Shown: positions 51,442 through 60,608 of the stretch, one piece after another
Layout of the letters: each line of letters opens with the position of its first letter
How positions within the stretch are numbered: position 1 is the first letter of the stretch
DNA from: Planctomycetota bacterium
GTDB lineage: Bacteria; Planctomycetota; UBA1135; GCA-002686595
Direction of reading: 5' to 3'
Assembly (NCBI GenBank): GCA_016714045.1
Contig: JADJNY010000006.1
Location: 372,001 to 436,000, forward strand
DNA: 64,000 nucleotides
Position numbers and translations under genes: made by a program
The notes under the pieces: generated by a model
What the model was told of the DNA's origin: nothing
Seen by the model: the letters and a program-made list of their open reading frames with translations, nothing else
Databases searched by the model: none

Positions 51442-52023
51442 TCACCGCGCGAGCTTCCCCGCCACCTCCACCACGCGCGCGCCGATGCGCAGCGCGGTGG
51501 CGTGCTGTTTCTCGTCCTTCAGCTTGCCGTCGGGCGTGAACGCCTCGTGCGCCTTGCTCACGGAGAGCTGTTCGGGGAGCACGAGCACCGTGAGCTGCGT
51601 CAGCAGCGCGCGCGCGTTCGCGAGGCTGCGCGAGCCGCCGAACGCGCCCGGCGACGCGGAAACGAGCGCGCCGACCTTGCCCGTGAAGCACGTGAGCGCC
51701 TTCTCGCCGGCCTCCGCGCGCGACGCCCAGTCGAGAGCGTTCTTGAGCGCGGCCGTGATCGACCCGTTGTACTCGGGGCTCGCGACGAGCAGCGCGTCGT
51801 GCTCCTTCAAGAGCTCCTTGAAGCGCTTCGCGTTCGCGGGAAGGCCCTGCTCGCGCTCGAGCTCCTCGTCGTAGAGCGGCATCGGGAGCTCGCGGAGCTC
51901 GAGCATCGTCACGGTGCCGCCGGCTTGCCGCGCGCCCTCCGCGGCGATGCGGACGAGCTGTTGGTTGAACGAAGCGCGGCGCAAGCTGCCGCCGAAGGCG
52001 AGGACGCGGGGTGCGGTGGTCAT
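51442..52023 (-). CDS. NAD(P)H-dependent FMN reductase
   Basis: 193 residues, flavodoxin-like fold. FMN phosphate loop GGSLRRASFNQQL, later the diagnostic SPEYNGSITAALKNALDW, and a SASPGAFGGSRSL loop. Members reduce FMN, azo dyes, quinones or chromate with NAD(P)H. The ATG at 52023 has TACACG six nt upstream. Cytoplasmic; physiological acceptor unknown. It is divergent from the glycoside-hydrolase-like gene. Confidence 0.92.
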   Translation of the reverse strand: MTTAPRVLAFGGSLRRASFNQQLVRIAAEGARQAGGTVTMLELRELPMPLYDEELEREQGLPANAKRFKELLKEHDALLVASPEYNGSITAALKNALDWASRAEAGEKALTCFTGKVGALVSASPGAFGGSRSLANARALLTQLTVLVLPEQLSVSKAHEAFTPDGKLKDEKQHATALRIGARVVEVAGKLAR

Positions 52024-52215
52024 CGCCCTCGTGTACCCGACGCGCGACCGCGCGCAAAGTACCGGAGAGCGCGGAACCCGACCGCGCGCCGCGGGTTCCT
52101 CCTCCCCGGCGCCCGAAACGACCGCGGAGGCCGCGTGCGAGGGCGCTGTCGCCCGTGCGCGCGCTCGACCGGCCCGCGCCATGGCCCTACGCGCATCGCC
52201 GACGAGAGATCCCGC

Positions 52216-54465
52216 ATGTTCCTCCGCACCCTCGCGCTCCTCGCCTTCACCTGCACTTCGTTCCAGGAGCCCGCGCCGCCGGCCCGCGTCGACGCGTCGC
52301 AGGTGGAGCGCGCAGCGGACGCTTCCAAACCCGCGTCCGCGGCGAACGCGACGACGACCGGCCCGCAGAACGCACAGCGCATCACGCTCCCCGCGAAGCT
52401 GCGCCTCGACGTCGCGCTGCAGCGCGCGCGCGACGGGCTCGACGCGGCGCTGGGTCCGGAAACGTCGTTCGACGCGAGCGCGCCCTTCGCGCGCCGCTAC
52501 GTCGTCGTGATCGACGGGCAGACGAACGAGCTCGAACCGGACGGGTTCGCGCTCGACGCCGCCGGCGGCGCCGCGACGGTCGTGCTGCGCGCGCGGAACG
52601 TGCGCGGCGCGTGCTACGCGTTGAACGAGCTCGCGCGCCGCGTGCGCCTGTCGCAGTGGTCGCCGGGCGAGCCGCTCGCGATCGTGCGCAACCCGGCCTT
52701 CGTCGACCGCCTGAGCTCGATGCACGACAACCCGGGCGAGCCGCGCTTCGACACGCAGTTCCGCGATCCGAAAGTGCTGCTCGACCTCGGCTTCAACGGG
52801 ATGATCGTGCACGGACTCGCCGGGCTCTGCACGTACGACGACTTCGACCCGCGGCTTTACCCGAAGGACTCGCCCGAGCGCGCGACCGTGCTCGCGGACA
52901 GGAAGCGCATCAAGCGCCTCGTGTCCGAGGCGAAGCGCAATCACCTGAAGGTGTTCCTGAACGGCGACGAGTTGTGCGTGCCGCGCACGGCGCTCGAACT
53001 CTATGGCGACGAGGTCCTCGCGACGAACGCCGCGCCAGGGCGCTTCCTGCTCTCCCCCGCGAAGCCCAAGGTGCACGCGCTCGTCCGCGCGACGTTCGAG
53101 GAGCTCTTGAAGCTCTTCCCCGACGTCGATGGCTTCCAAGTGCGCACCGGCGAGGTGTACACCCAGTCCGAGCCGACCCTGTTCGGTCACATGCCGACCA
53201 AGGGCAGCGACGACACGTGCAAGGACTGGACGCAGCACGACAAGCTCCGCGCGCTCGTCGACACGATCACGCAGGTCGTCTGCGTGGAGCACGGGAAGCG
53301 CTTCAACCTGCGCATGTGGGGCTACTTCAACTCGGCGCATTCGGAGCCCGAGAAGTGGCTCGCGTTCAGCGCGCCGGTCGAGCCGAACCCGCTGCGCACG
53401 TTCTCGTTCAAGCACGCGAGGACGGACTACTGGCGCTGGAACGAGCTCAACCCGAACTTCGGCGTCGGACAGCACGCGCAGTGGGCCGAGTTCCAGATGG
53501 CGCGCGAGTACGAGGGCAAGGGTGCCTTCCCGAGCTACCTCGGCCGCTACATCGCGCAGGGCGCCACGGAGATCGCGCCGACGGGCGGGCTCGCGGAGAT
53601 CCACGCGAAGGGCGTGCGCGGCGCGTGGTGCTGGGCGCGCGGCGGCGGATGGAACGGTCCGTTCCCGGCGAGCGAGGACTGGATCGCGCTCAACATGCAC
53701 GCGTTCGCGCGCCTCTTGTGGGACCCGAACGACGACCCGTGGGAGCTCGCGCGCCAGTGGAGCGTCCTGAACCTCGGTCTCGAGCCGAACTCGATCGCCG
53801 CCGAGCGCTTCGTGAAGGTGCAGAAGCTCTCCGAGGACGCCCTGCTCGCGTCGCGCTACATCGGCGTCTTCATCGCGAAGAAGCACCTGAAGGCCGGCAG
53901 CGGCTGGACGCCCGACGGGAACTGGATGCGCGACGACGACCTCGGGCCGCACGACCCGAAGCTCGCGCCAGGGGACCAGCTTCCGCCCGCGAAGATGTTC
54001 TACGACTTCCTCGCGAAGGACGGCACGGTGCCCGCGGCGATCGCGGAGCGCGAGCGCGCGCTCGAGCTGTGGAAGGAGCTCGTGGCCGAGTTCGACGCGC
54101 TGGTGAAGGACGTCCCGGGCTCGACGAAGCTCGCCGAGCTGCGCAACACCGCGGTCTACGGCCAGCGCGTGTTCGACACGTCGAGCCACTCGTTCGCCGC
54201 GGGCTGGAGCGCGTATGCGTGGGACGAGGGCGGCCGCAAGGACGCCGCGCTCGCGAGGAACGCACGCGAACACCTCGCCCTCGCGCGTGCGGCGTGGAAG
54301 GACTGCACGGAGCGCGTGTTCCAGCTCCCCGGCGTCGCGTCGCCGATGGAAGCGTGGGGTTTCCCGCCCGAGTGGGACGCGGTGCAGGCGCTGCTCGACG
54401 GGAAGAAGGCGACGAGCACTCCGAGCGCGGAACCGAAGCCGGGGCGTGGGCGCGGGGACGATTGA
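52216..54465 (+). CDS. Exported glycoside-hydrolase-like protein (GH20/GH67-type architecture)
   Basis: 749 residues. Short signal sequence, Ala-rich linker, then a GH20b-like small domain (VLRARNVRGACYALNELARRVR). The following barrel-like region contains LLDLGFNGMIVHGLAG, LKLFPDVDGFQVRTGEVY and RFNLRMWGYFNS, and the later ATEIAPTGGLAEIHAKGVRGAW plus DDPWELARQWSVLNLGLEP block resembles alpha-glucuronidase-type (GH67/GH115) enzymes. Glu in RTGEVY is a plausible catalytic residue. The C-terminal ~150 residues are helical. Polysaccharide degradation at the cell surface is likely, but family and substrate are not settled. Confidence 0.65.
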   Translation: MFLRTLALLAFTCTSFQEPAPPARVDASQVERAADASKPASAANATTTGPQNAQRITLPAKLRLDVALQRARDGLDAALGPETSFDASAPFARRYVVVIDGQTNELEPDGFALDAAGGAATVVLRARNVRGACYALNELARRVRLSQWSPGEPLAIVRNPAFVDRLSSMHDNPGEPRFDTQFRDPKVLLDLGFNGMIVHGLAGLCTYDDFDPRLYPKDSPERATVLADRKRIKRLVSEAKRNHLKVFLNGDELCVPRTALELYGDEVLATNAAPGRFLLSPAKPKVHALVRATFEELLKLFPDVDGFQVRTGEVYTQSEPTLFGHMPTKGSDDTCKDWTQHDKLRALVDTITQVVCVEHGKRFNLRMWGYFNSAHSEPEKWLAFSAPVEPNPLRTFSFKHARTDYWRWNELNPNFGVGQHAQWAEFQMAREYEGKGAFPSYLGRYIAQGATEIAPTGGLAEIHAKGVRGAWCWARGGGWNGPFPASEDWIALNMHAFARLLWDPNDDPWELARQWSVLNLGLEPNSIAAERFVKVQKLSEDALLASRYIGVFIAKKHLKAGSGWTPDGNWMRDDDLGPHDPKLAPGDQLPPAKMFYDFLAKDGTVPAAIAERERALELWKELVAEFDALVKDVPGSTKLAELRNTAVYGQRVFDTSSHSFAAGWSAYAWDEGGRKDAALARNAREHLALARAAWKDCTERVFQLPGVASPMEAWGFPPEWDAVQALLDGKKATSTPSAEPKPGRGRGDD

Positions 54466-54669
54466 CGCGCTCGCCACGAGTTCGCCCTCGCGCGCTGGAC
54501 GCCAGTCCGCCTCCCGCGCGGGACGCGGGGCCGCCTCCCGGGCTGGACGCGAGTTCATCGTCCAGCGCGGAGGTCGCGGAGGTCGACGTGCGCGCGAGGC
54601 ACAAGTCCGTCCTCCCGCGCGAGAGGCGAACGACCGCGCACGCCGCGCTCGCGCGCGCTCCGACGCCGA

Positions 54670-55677
54670 CTACCGGCCGTGCTCGCGCACGAACTGCGAC
54701 GGCCTGAGCCACTCCTCCACCGTCGGCTCGTCCCCGTAGCCCTGGCACCACCCCGCGATGTCGGGCGGCGGGTCCTTCGGCGCGGTGCTGCCCGCGAGGA
54801 GCGACAACACCGCCTTCGTGCCGCTCTCCTTCGCCGTGATCAGCACGTTGCTCTCGCCACTGCGCTCGAGCACGAGCTCGCCACGCAGCACGATCGGCCC
54901 GAGGACGAGCCCGGTCTTCGAGCTCGCGGCGGTCCGGAGCTCGCGCACGAGCGACGGCGGGATCTGCAGGTACGGCCCGCGGTGCAGGCCGAAGTGCAGG
55001 TGCGCGGGGTAGCGTCCGTTCTCCTCGCTCCGGTCCGCGCCGATGCGCCCGATCACGGCGCCGCGCTTCACGGTGTCCCCGACCTTCACGCGTCGATCGC
55101 TCGCGAGGTGCACGTAGACGGAGCAGACCGCCGTGAGCTCGTCGAGCTTCGCGAGGGCGTTGTCCGCCGCCGCACCGCTCGTGTCCGGCCGCGGCGTCCG
55201 CACGTCGCCCGGTTCGCGCGTCGACTTCGTCCCCGGTCCAGCTGGCCTCGGCGGAGCGCCCTCCGCCTGCTCTTCGACCGCGAGCGCGTGCTCGATCACG
55301 ATCACGTTGCCGAGGTTCCAGTGCACGAAGCCCTGCGCGTCCGTCCACGTCGGTGAGAACGCGGAGTAGCGCACGATCCCGTCCGCGACGGCGCGCACCT
55401 CGGTGCCGGCCGGGAGCCAGACGTCCTCGCCGAGGTGCCAGGAGTCGTGGAACGGCGAGCCCGGGCTCGTCACGTGATGCCCGAAGCTGCCGCGCGCGTT
55501 CACGGCCTTCGCGTAGCCGGTGCACGGGAGCTCGAACACCGTCCGCTTGGGCGCGCGGGGCTCTTCGACCCGCGTCGCGGCGCTGCCGACGGCGATCACG
55601 AGCAGCGCGAGCCCGGCCGCCGCGAACGCGCCCCTGCGCCGAGCTCCGGCGCTCTTCCACGACCTGGTCCTCGACAT
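54670..55677 (-). CDS. M23 (LytM/NlpD-type) peptidase
   Basis: 335 residues. An N-terminal anchor helix (AFAAAGLALLVIAVGSAA) is followed by a LytM domain: HLGEDVWLPAGTEVRAVADG provides the first His and Asp zinc ligands, and YVHLASDRRVKVGDTVKRG and HLHFGLH the remaining ones. A ~45-residue Pro/Glu-rich insertion (EEQAEGAPPRPAGPG onward) interrupts the domain between strands. It cleaves or remodels cell-wall peptides; planctomycetes have thin peptidoglycan. The ATG at 55677 is chosen to keep the signal helix. Confidence 0.88.
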   Translation of the reverse strand: MSRTRSWKSAGARRRGAFAAAGLALLVIAVGSAATRVEEPRAPKRTVFELPCTGYAKAVNARGSFGHHVTSPGSPFHDSWHLGEDVWLPAGTEVRAVADGIVRYSAFSPTWTDAQGFVHWNLGNVIVIEHALAVEEQAEGAPPRPAGPGTKSTREPGDVRTPRPDTSGAAADNALAKLDELTAVCSVYVHLASDRRVKVGDTVKRGAVIGRIGADRSEENGRYPAHLHFGLHRGPYLQIPPSLVRELRTAASSKTGLVLGPIVLRGELVLERSGESNVLITAKESGTKAVLSLLAGSTAPKDPPPDIAGWCQGYGDEPTVEEWLRPSQFVREHGR

Positions 55678-55759
55678 GCCCACGACTACCTCCGTGACGA
55701 GGGCGAGTTGCGCGCCCGCCGCACGCGGCCGAACGCGCGCACGCCGCGCGTGCACCCGC

Positions 55760-55765
55760 TACGAT
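55760..55765 (+). promoter_or_regulatory. -10-like box TACGAT
   Basis: GCTACGAT, six nt before the ATG at 55772. Leaderless spacing. Confidence 0.5.
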
Positions 55766-55771
55766 CCGAGC

Positions 55772-56554
55772 ATGACTCATCCCTGGCCCTTCTGGCTCGC
55801 CGGTCTCGCGATCGGCGCATTCGTGCCGCTCTTCGCCGCGGCGACCGGCAAGATCCTCGGCGTCTCCGGCGGCTACACCGAGGCCTGCGCCGTCGCCGAG
55901 CCCGCGCGCGCCGAGCGTTGGAAGCTCTGGTTCCTGCTCGGGCTCCCGCTCGGCGGCTTCGCCTCGCGTGCGCTGGACGGCGGCGCGGAGTGGACGACGA
56001 ACGTCGCCGTGTTCGAGACCCTGTACCGCTGGAACGGCGGAGCGCAGCTCGCGGCGCTCGCGGCCGGCGGATTCCTGATCGGCTACGGCGCGCGCGTGGG
56101 CGCTCGTCCTGTTGCTCTGGAGGTCCGCGTGAAGAACCTCGTCTTCGTCGTGTTCGGCGCTGGCTTCGGCTTCTGCCTGTCGCGCGCGGACGCGACGAGC
56201 ATCGACGCGATCTCCGGCATGTTCCGCCTGACGGACCTGCACCTGTTCGGCGTGATCGGCGTCGCGATCGCGACGGCGGCGGTCCTGCTCTTCGCGCTGC
56301 GGCGCGCGGGCCTCGTCGCGCCGATCCCGGCGAAGCCGATGGGCCGCTCCGTGCTCATCGGCGGACTCGTGTTCGGCGCGGGCTGGGCGATCGCGGGCTC
56401 ATGCCCGGGGACGGCGCTCGCGCAGCTCGGCGAGGGCAAGCTCTACGCGCTCGCCACGGCGCTCGGCATCCTCGCGGGCACGTGGACGTGGCGCCGCGTC
56501 TCGATGCAGAGCGCGCGGAGCGCGGCGCCGTCGCGCACCGCGCCCGCGGCGTGA
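55772..56554 (+). CDS. YeeE/YedE-type sulfur transporter fused to DUF6691 partner by internal deletion
   Basis: 260 residues. Residues 1 to ~111 look like the N-terminal half of a YeeE/YedE (sulphur transport) protein and stop at FLIGYGARV, exactly where the family's GGCTSGHG motif should follow. After a ten-residue joint the chain continues VKNLVFVVFGAGFGFCLSRAD, the start of the separate DUF6691 partner, through to GAGWAIAGSCPGTALAQLGEG. At the joint GGAGG (56119-56123) and a GTGA (56129-56132) remain, and another frame reads ALVLLLWRSA then stop, like the lost YeeE end. So two genes seem to have become one. Activity is doubtful. Confidence 0.8.
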   Translation: MTHPWPFWLAGLAIGAFVPLFAAATGKILGVSGGYTEACAVAEPARAERWKLWFLLGLPLGGFASRALDGGAEWTTNVAVFETLYRWNGGAQLAALAAGGFLIGYGARVGARPVALEVRVKNLVFVVFGAGFGFCLSRADATSIDAISGMFRLTDLHLFGVIGVAIATAAVLLFALRRAGLVAPIPAKPMGRSVLIGGLVFGAGWAIAGSCPGTALAQLGEGKLYALATALGILAGTWTWRRVSMQSARSAAPSRTAPAA

Positions 56555-56609
56555 TCGCGCGCCCACCCGCGCGCGCGCCGCGCGGCGGGCGGGTTCAGGC
56601 GCGCCGCTC

Positions 56610-57935
56610 TCACGGCACGTCCACGACCGCCACGGGCAGGAACGAGCGATCGAAGCGCTCGACGAACTCCTGCAGCAGCACCTTCGCGTCGGGACGTGCG
56701 CGCTTCTCGACCTTCCTCCCGTTCCACGTGACGACGACGGGCTTCGCCGGGTCGAACATCTCGCGCGTGAGCAGCAGGCGGAAGCTCGTCACCAGCGTCC
56801 CCTTCGCCGCGAAGCTCCCGGGCGCCGTCATCGAGACCTCGATCCGTGCGGTGTGCTTGTCGATTTCGCGCTGGAGGAAAGCCCGCTTCGCCTTCTCGTC
56901 CATCGCTTTCCACGCGGAGACGGACACGGTCGGCTGCAGGTCCAGGACGACGTCCTTCGCGAGCCCCGTCACCTGGACCCACGCGGAGCGCGCTTCTCCC
57001 GTCTCACACGCCATGCGCACGACGCGCTTGGGGACCGGCGCGCGCCGCGCCGCGCCGAGCCACGCCTTCCAGTCGACCGCCGCGAAGTCGAAGTCGTGCC
57101 CGCGATCTTGGAACTCGATCAGCTGCGCGTCGCTCGCCTTCCACGCCGCGAGCTTCGCGAACGCCTCGTGCAGGTTCGTGAGCACGCCGGGATCGTCCTT
57201 CGAGCCCTGCAGGTCGCGGATCGGGAGCGCGACGACGTTTTCCAGGAACCGCAGGTTGTTCTGCCCGTTCGTCAGGTTGAACCGCGGGCTGCCGATCATC
57301 GGCGCGATCGCGGCCCAGCGGTCGGGGAGGCGCAGCGCGAGGTCCCACGCGAGGTGTCCGCCGCGCGAGATGCCCGTTGCGAACACGCGGTCCTCGTCGA
57401 CGTCGAAGCGCCGGCGCATCCAGCGCAGCGCCGCGAGCGCCGCCGCGCGCTCGCGAGCGCTGAACGCGTAGCCTTCGTTCTTGCCCGCCTCGCTCGGGCC
57501 GAGCACGAGCATCCCGAGCGCGTCCGCCGCCTCCTTCCAGAACGGCACCGCCTGATCGCCGCTGCCGCCCGTGCCGTGGAACGCGAGCATCAACGGCGCG
57601 GACTTCGCGGGGTCGTAGCTCGCGGGCACGTAGAGGTGCAGGTCCGTCTCCTCATCGGCGTCGAGGACGCGCAACGTCGCATGCTCCTTGCGGAACCCGC
57701 CCTTCTGCGGCTCGAAGCGACCGAACGCGCGCGCAAGTTCGAGCCAGCGCTCGAGCGGGACGTCCTTGCGCGCGGCGAGCGCGTTCGCCGCGTTGCGCCG
57801 CGCCATGGGCTCGAGCAGGTCGACGGCGTCGGCGAGCGCGGCGCGCAGCTCGTCGTCGGTCGGCGGCGCGGACGAAGGCGCGGCGGGTGCCTGAGCGAGG
57901 AGCAAGGGACACGCGAGGAGCAGTTCGGCCAGCAT
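56610..57935 (-). CDS. Exported alpha/beta-hydrolase (esterase/depolymerase-like)
   Basis: 441 residues, signal peptide ending LLLAQA. A ~90-residue helical N-terminal part precedes an alpha/beta-hydrolase of the feruloyl-esterase/PHB-depolymerase type: LMLAFHGTGGSGDQ (oxyanion region), ATGISRGGHLAWDLAL (nucleophile elbow GISRGG), the catalytic His probably in QDRGHDFDF. The last ~130 residues are a beta-rich domain (KDVVLDLQPTVSVSA, PVVVTWNGRKVEKR) seen in such secreted esterases. TAGAGT lies upstream at 57975. Substrate unknown. Confidence 0.85.
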   Translation of the reverse strand: MLAELLLACPLLLAQAPAAPSSAPPTDDELRAALADAVDLLEPMARRNAANALAARKDVPLERWLELARAFGRFEPQKGGFRKEHATLRVLDADEETDLHLYVPASYDPAKSAPLMLAFHGTGGSGDQAVPFWKEAADALGMLVLGPSEAGKNEGYAFSARERAAALAALRWMRRRFDVDEDRVFATGISRGGHLAWDLALRLPDRWAAIAPMIGSPRFNLTNGQNNLRFLENVVALPIRDLQGSKDDPGVLTNLHEAFAKLAAWKASDAQLIEFQDRGHDFDFAAVDWKAWLGAARRAPVPKRVVRMACETGEARSAWVQVTGLAKDVVLDLQPTVSVSAWKAMDEKAKRAFLQREIDKHTARIEVSMTAPGSFAAKGTLVTSFRLLLTREMFDPAKPVVVTWNGRKVEKRARPDAKVLLQEFVERFDRSFLPVAVVDVP

Positions 57936-58155
57936 GCGATCCAGGTCGAGGGTTCCGAGGCCGCCAGGCCCGATCACTCTACAGCTCGGAGGCGCGCGCG
58001 GTCACCGACGTCGTGCGGGCTCGGGCTCGGTGCCGTGCAGGCGCACCGATTTCGTGTCGGCTCCTTTCCGGCGGCGCTCGCGCGGTCCGAGCGGCCGCGA
58101 CGAGGGGCGTGGAGCTCGCGATGCCGCATCGGATCGGCCGCTAGCACGCGCGACC

Positions 58156-58848
58156 TCACGGGCTCCCCGCGCGCAGCTCGGCCGTCTCGACGACGCGCAC
58201 GCCGCGCGGCGGATGCTCGACGGCCGCGACGAGCGCGTCGACGACCTGATCGAGGCGCACGAGGCCCAAGCGCAGGGCGCTCGCGCGGGTCGCTGGCACG
58301 CACTCGAGCACGGCGTACAGCGGCGCGAGCACGAGCGGCCAGCGGTGCCCCGGTCCGATCACGTACCACGGCCGCACGAACGTCGCCGCGATCCCCGAAG
58401 CGGCGATGCGCGCCTCGCACTCCGCGCGCACGGCGAGGTACGCGCGCATCACGGGCGCCGGTTGCGCGACGCTCAGGTAGACGTAGTGCGCGACGCCCGC
58501 GCCGAGCGCGACTTCGAGCGACGCGAGCGCCGACGCGCGGTCGACGCGCCGGAACTCCGCGCCCTTCCACGGCGCGGGTTTGGGCGCGCCGACGAGCTGG
58601 ACGAGCGTGTCGAAGCCGCGCGCGTGCCGCGCGAAGGTAGCGGCGTCGAGCGCGTCGCCTTCGGCGAGCTCCACCGCGCCCGGCAAGCTCGAGCGAGCCG
58701 TGGAGCGCATGAGCGATCGCACCGCGTGCCCGCGCGCGAGGAGCTCGGGCACGAGCGCGCGCCCGAGGTACCCCGTCGCGCCCGTGACGAAGACGCGGCG
58801 CCGCAGCGCGGTCGGGAGTTCGATCGTTCGCGGCGTGGGACGGTCCAC
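58156..58848 (-). CDS. NAD(P)-binding epimerase/NmrA-like protein
   Basis: 230 residues, Rossmann fold with FVTGATGYLGRALVPELLARGH at the N-terminus and a shortened short-chain-dehydrogenase core; the YxxxK pair is not evident, only AYLAVRAECE in its place. Closest to the atypical SDRs (NDUFA9- or NmrA-like) that bind NAD(P) without classical catalysis. The GTG start has TAGACT six nt upstream and no Shine-Dalgarno. Monocistronic. Confidence 0.87.
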   Translation of the reverse strand: MDRPTPRTIELPTALRRRVFVTGATGYLGRALVPELLARGHAVRSLMRSTARSSLPGAVELAEGDALDAATFARHARGFDTLVQLVGAPKPAPWKGAEFRRVDRASALASLEVALGAGVAHYVYLSVAQPAPVMRAYLAVRAECEARIAASGIAATFVRPWYVIGPGHRWPLVLAPLYAVLECVPATRASALRLGLVRLDQVVDALVAAVEHPPRGVRVVETAELRAGSP

Positions 58849-58854
58849 GGAAGG

Positions 58855-58860
58855 AGTCTA
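58855..58860 (-). promoter_or_regulatory. -10-like box TAGACT
   Basis: Six nt before the GTG at 58848. Leaderless spacing. Confidence 0.5.
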
Positions 58861-58985
58861 CGAACGCGACGCGCGGGCCGGATGTGTCCCTCCGCCGCGG
58901 CGCGGACCGCGAGTCGTCCGTGCGACGTCCCGCGCGGGCCCCGCCGGCGCGAGGTCGGCGTGCTAGCCTGCGCGCGAGGTACCTC

Positions 58986-60104
58986 ATGCTGCTCCTCGCG
59001 ACGCTCTTCGTGCTGCAGACCGCCGTGGCCGCTCCAAGCCCGGCGCCCGTGACGATCCCGATGCCGGAAGGATCGCGCGCGCCCGACCTGGCGGTCGCCG
59101 ACGACGGGACGATCGTCCTCGCGTGTGCGACGAAGCGCGAGCTCCACGTCGCCGTCTCGCGCGATCGCGGCAAGACGTTCAGCGCCGCGGTGCTCGCGGG
59201 GTCGGCGCCCGACATCGCCGTCGGAATGCGCCGCGGTCCGAAGGTCGCGCTGCACGGCGACGACGTTTGCGTGACGGCGGTGTGCGGCGAGCTCGGCGGC
59301 GGGAAGGACGGCGACGTGCTCGCGTTCGTCTCGCGCGATCGCGGCGCGACGTGGGCGGCGCCCGCGCGCGTGCACGCCTCGCGTTCGACGGCGCGCGAGG
59401 GCCTGCACGCGCTCGCCTCGGCACCGAACGGCGACCTGTGCTGCGTGTGGATCGACCTGCGCGAGGAAGCCCCCGCCGTGTTCGGCGCGACGTCGAAGGA
59501 CGCGGGCCGCACGTGGAGCGACGGCGTGCGCTTCGCGCAGCCCGAGGGCGCGGCGCTCTGCCCGTGCTGCGCGCCGTCGGTGGCGTTCGACGGGAAGGGC
59601 GCGCTCTACGTCACGTGGCGCGCGCAGTTCGGCGCGACGCGCGACCTCGTGCTCGCGACCGCGCGGGACGGGCTCGCGACGCCGCCCGCGGCCGCGAAGC
59701 GGATCGGCACGTCGGCGTGGAAGCTCGACGCGTGCCCCATGGACGGCGGTGCGATCCGCGCGGCCGGCGACGACGTCGTCGTCGCGTGGCGGTGCGACAC
59801 GAAGGTCCTCGCGACCACGGACCGCACCGTGGAGCGCGAATTCTCGGTCGGCAGCGGCCTGCAGCCGTTCGTCGCCGTCGGCAAGGACGCGCACGTCGTG
59901 TGGAGCGAGAAGAACGGCGGCCGGCTCCTCGAACGCGCGCTCGGTCGCGGCCTCGAAGGTCCGCCCGAGCGCGAGCTCGCATCCGCTGCATCCTACGCCG
60001 TCGCCGCGGCGTCACCGACCCGCGGCGCGGGGCCCGTGGTCGTCGCGTACGAGCGTCTTCAAGGCGGCACGACGCGCATCGAGTTCGTCGTCCTCGAGCC
60101 CTGA
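58986..60104 (+). CDS. Exported sialidase-like (BNR-repeat) beta-propeller
   Basis: 372 residues with a signal peptide (MLLLATLFVLQTAVAAPSPAP). Asp-box motifs typical of sialidases recur: SRDRGKTF, SRDRGATW and SKDAGRTW. The fold should be a five- or six-bladed propeller. A pair CPCC occurs in the middle (ALCPCCAPSVAFDG). The catalytic Tyr/Glu/Arg set of true sialidases cannot be confirmed, so binding or another glycosidase role is possible. The ATG at 58986 follows GAGG and a TAGCCT box at 58964-58969; longer in-frame starts lack a signal peptide. Confidence 0.83.
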   Translation: MLLLATLFVLQTAVAAPSPAPVTIPMPEGSRAPDLAVADDGTIVLACATKRELHVAVSRDRGKTFSAAVLAGSAPDIAVGMRRGPKVALHGDDVCVTAVCGELGGGKDGDVLAFVSRDRGATWAAPARVHASRSTAREGLHALASAPNGDLCCVWIDLREEAPAVFGATSKDAGRTWSDGVRFAQPEGAALCPCCAPSVAFDGKGALYVTWRAQFGATRDLVLATARDGLATPPAAAKRIGTSAWKLDACPMDGGAIRAAGDDVVVAWRCDTKVLATTDRTVEREFSVGSGLQPFVAVGKDAHVVWSEKNGGRLLERALGRGLEGPPERELASAASYAVAAASPTRGAGPVVVAYERLQGGTTRIEFVVLEP

Positions 60105-60135
60105 CGCGCGCGGCGACGAGCGACTCCGCGCGGCG

Positions 60136-60486
60136 TCAGACCCAGAGCTCGGCGTCGCCGTTCTTCTCTTCGACGCGGTACGTCTTCGCCGCGCGGCACA
60201 GGTGCCCGTCGTTCTCACCGGTGGCGGCGTCGAACTTGTAGTTGTGCAGCGGGCACACGGCGAAGCGTCCGTCGACGAGCGGCCCCGGCACGATGCGCCC
60301 GCCCTCGTGCGGGCACTCCGCGTCGAGCGCGTGGAGCTTCCCCTTCACGCGGCAGAGGATCACCTGCCGGCCGCCCGCGAGCACGTCGCCGACGTCGACC
60401 TTGCGCGCCTCGCCCTCGGGGAGCTTGCCCGTGCCTTGGATGATCAGACCCTTGCCGCGGAAGAGGCCGAAGAAACGTCCCAGCAT
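60136..60486 (-). CDS. Rieske [2Fe-2S] ferredoxin (NirD/dioxygenase type)
   Basis: 116 residues. Both ligand pairs are present: CPHEGG (Cys-x-His) and CPLHNYKFD (Cys-x2-His), with the usual ~17-residue gap. The N-terminal 20 residues are basic and Gly-rich (LGRFFGLFRGKG). Single-domain electron carrier for an unknown oxygenase or reductase. TACAAT lies six nt before the ATG with no Shine-Dalgarno, the clearest leaderless promoter in the window. Confidence 0.93.
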   Translation of the reverse strand: MLGRFFGLFRGKGLIIQGTGKLPEGEARKVDVGDVLAGGRQVILCRVKGKLHALDAECPHEGGRIVPGPLVDGRFAVCPLHNYKFDAATGENDGHLCRAAKTYRVEEKNGDAELWV

Positions 60487-60492
60487 GGCGCG

Positions 60493-60498
60493 ATTGTA
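60493..60498 (-). promoter_or_regulatory. -10 box TACAAT, leaderless spacing
   Basis: TACAAT, then CGCGCC, then ATG (60486). Transcription starting about 7 nt after the box would begin at the start codon. Confidence 0.6.
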
Positions 60499-60595
60499 CG
60501 GGGTCGCACGGGCCTGTCGCTGCTCCCCGCGCCTCGGATCCGTGCGACGCGCCGTCGAGCGGCCGCTGCACCGGGGAAATCCGCGCCTGACTCCG

Positions 60596-60601
60596 TACAC
60601 T
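60596..60601 (+). promoter_or_regulatory. -10 box TACACT, leaderless spacing
   Basis: TACACT, then CCGCGCG, then ATG (60609). Confidence 0.55.
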
Positions 60602-60608
60602 CCGCGCG

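Noticed and set aside
55772..56554. Selenium-transport YedE linked to the candidate selenoprotein
   Set aside because: YedE-type selenium proteins are in the same broad family, but this gene is rearranged, lies 39 kb away and shows no specific selenium marker.
58156..58848. Classical short-chain dehydrogenase with sugar-nucleotide epimerase activity
   Set aside because: The catalytic YxxxK is not evident and the protein is short, so only an NAD(P)-binding call is supported.
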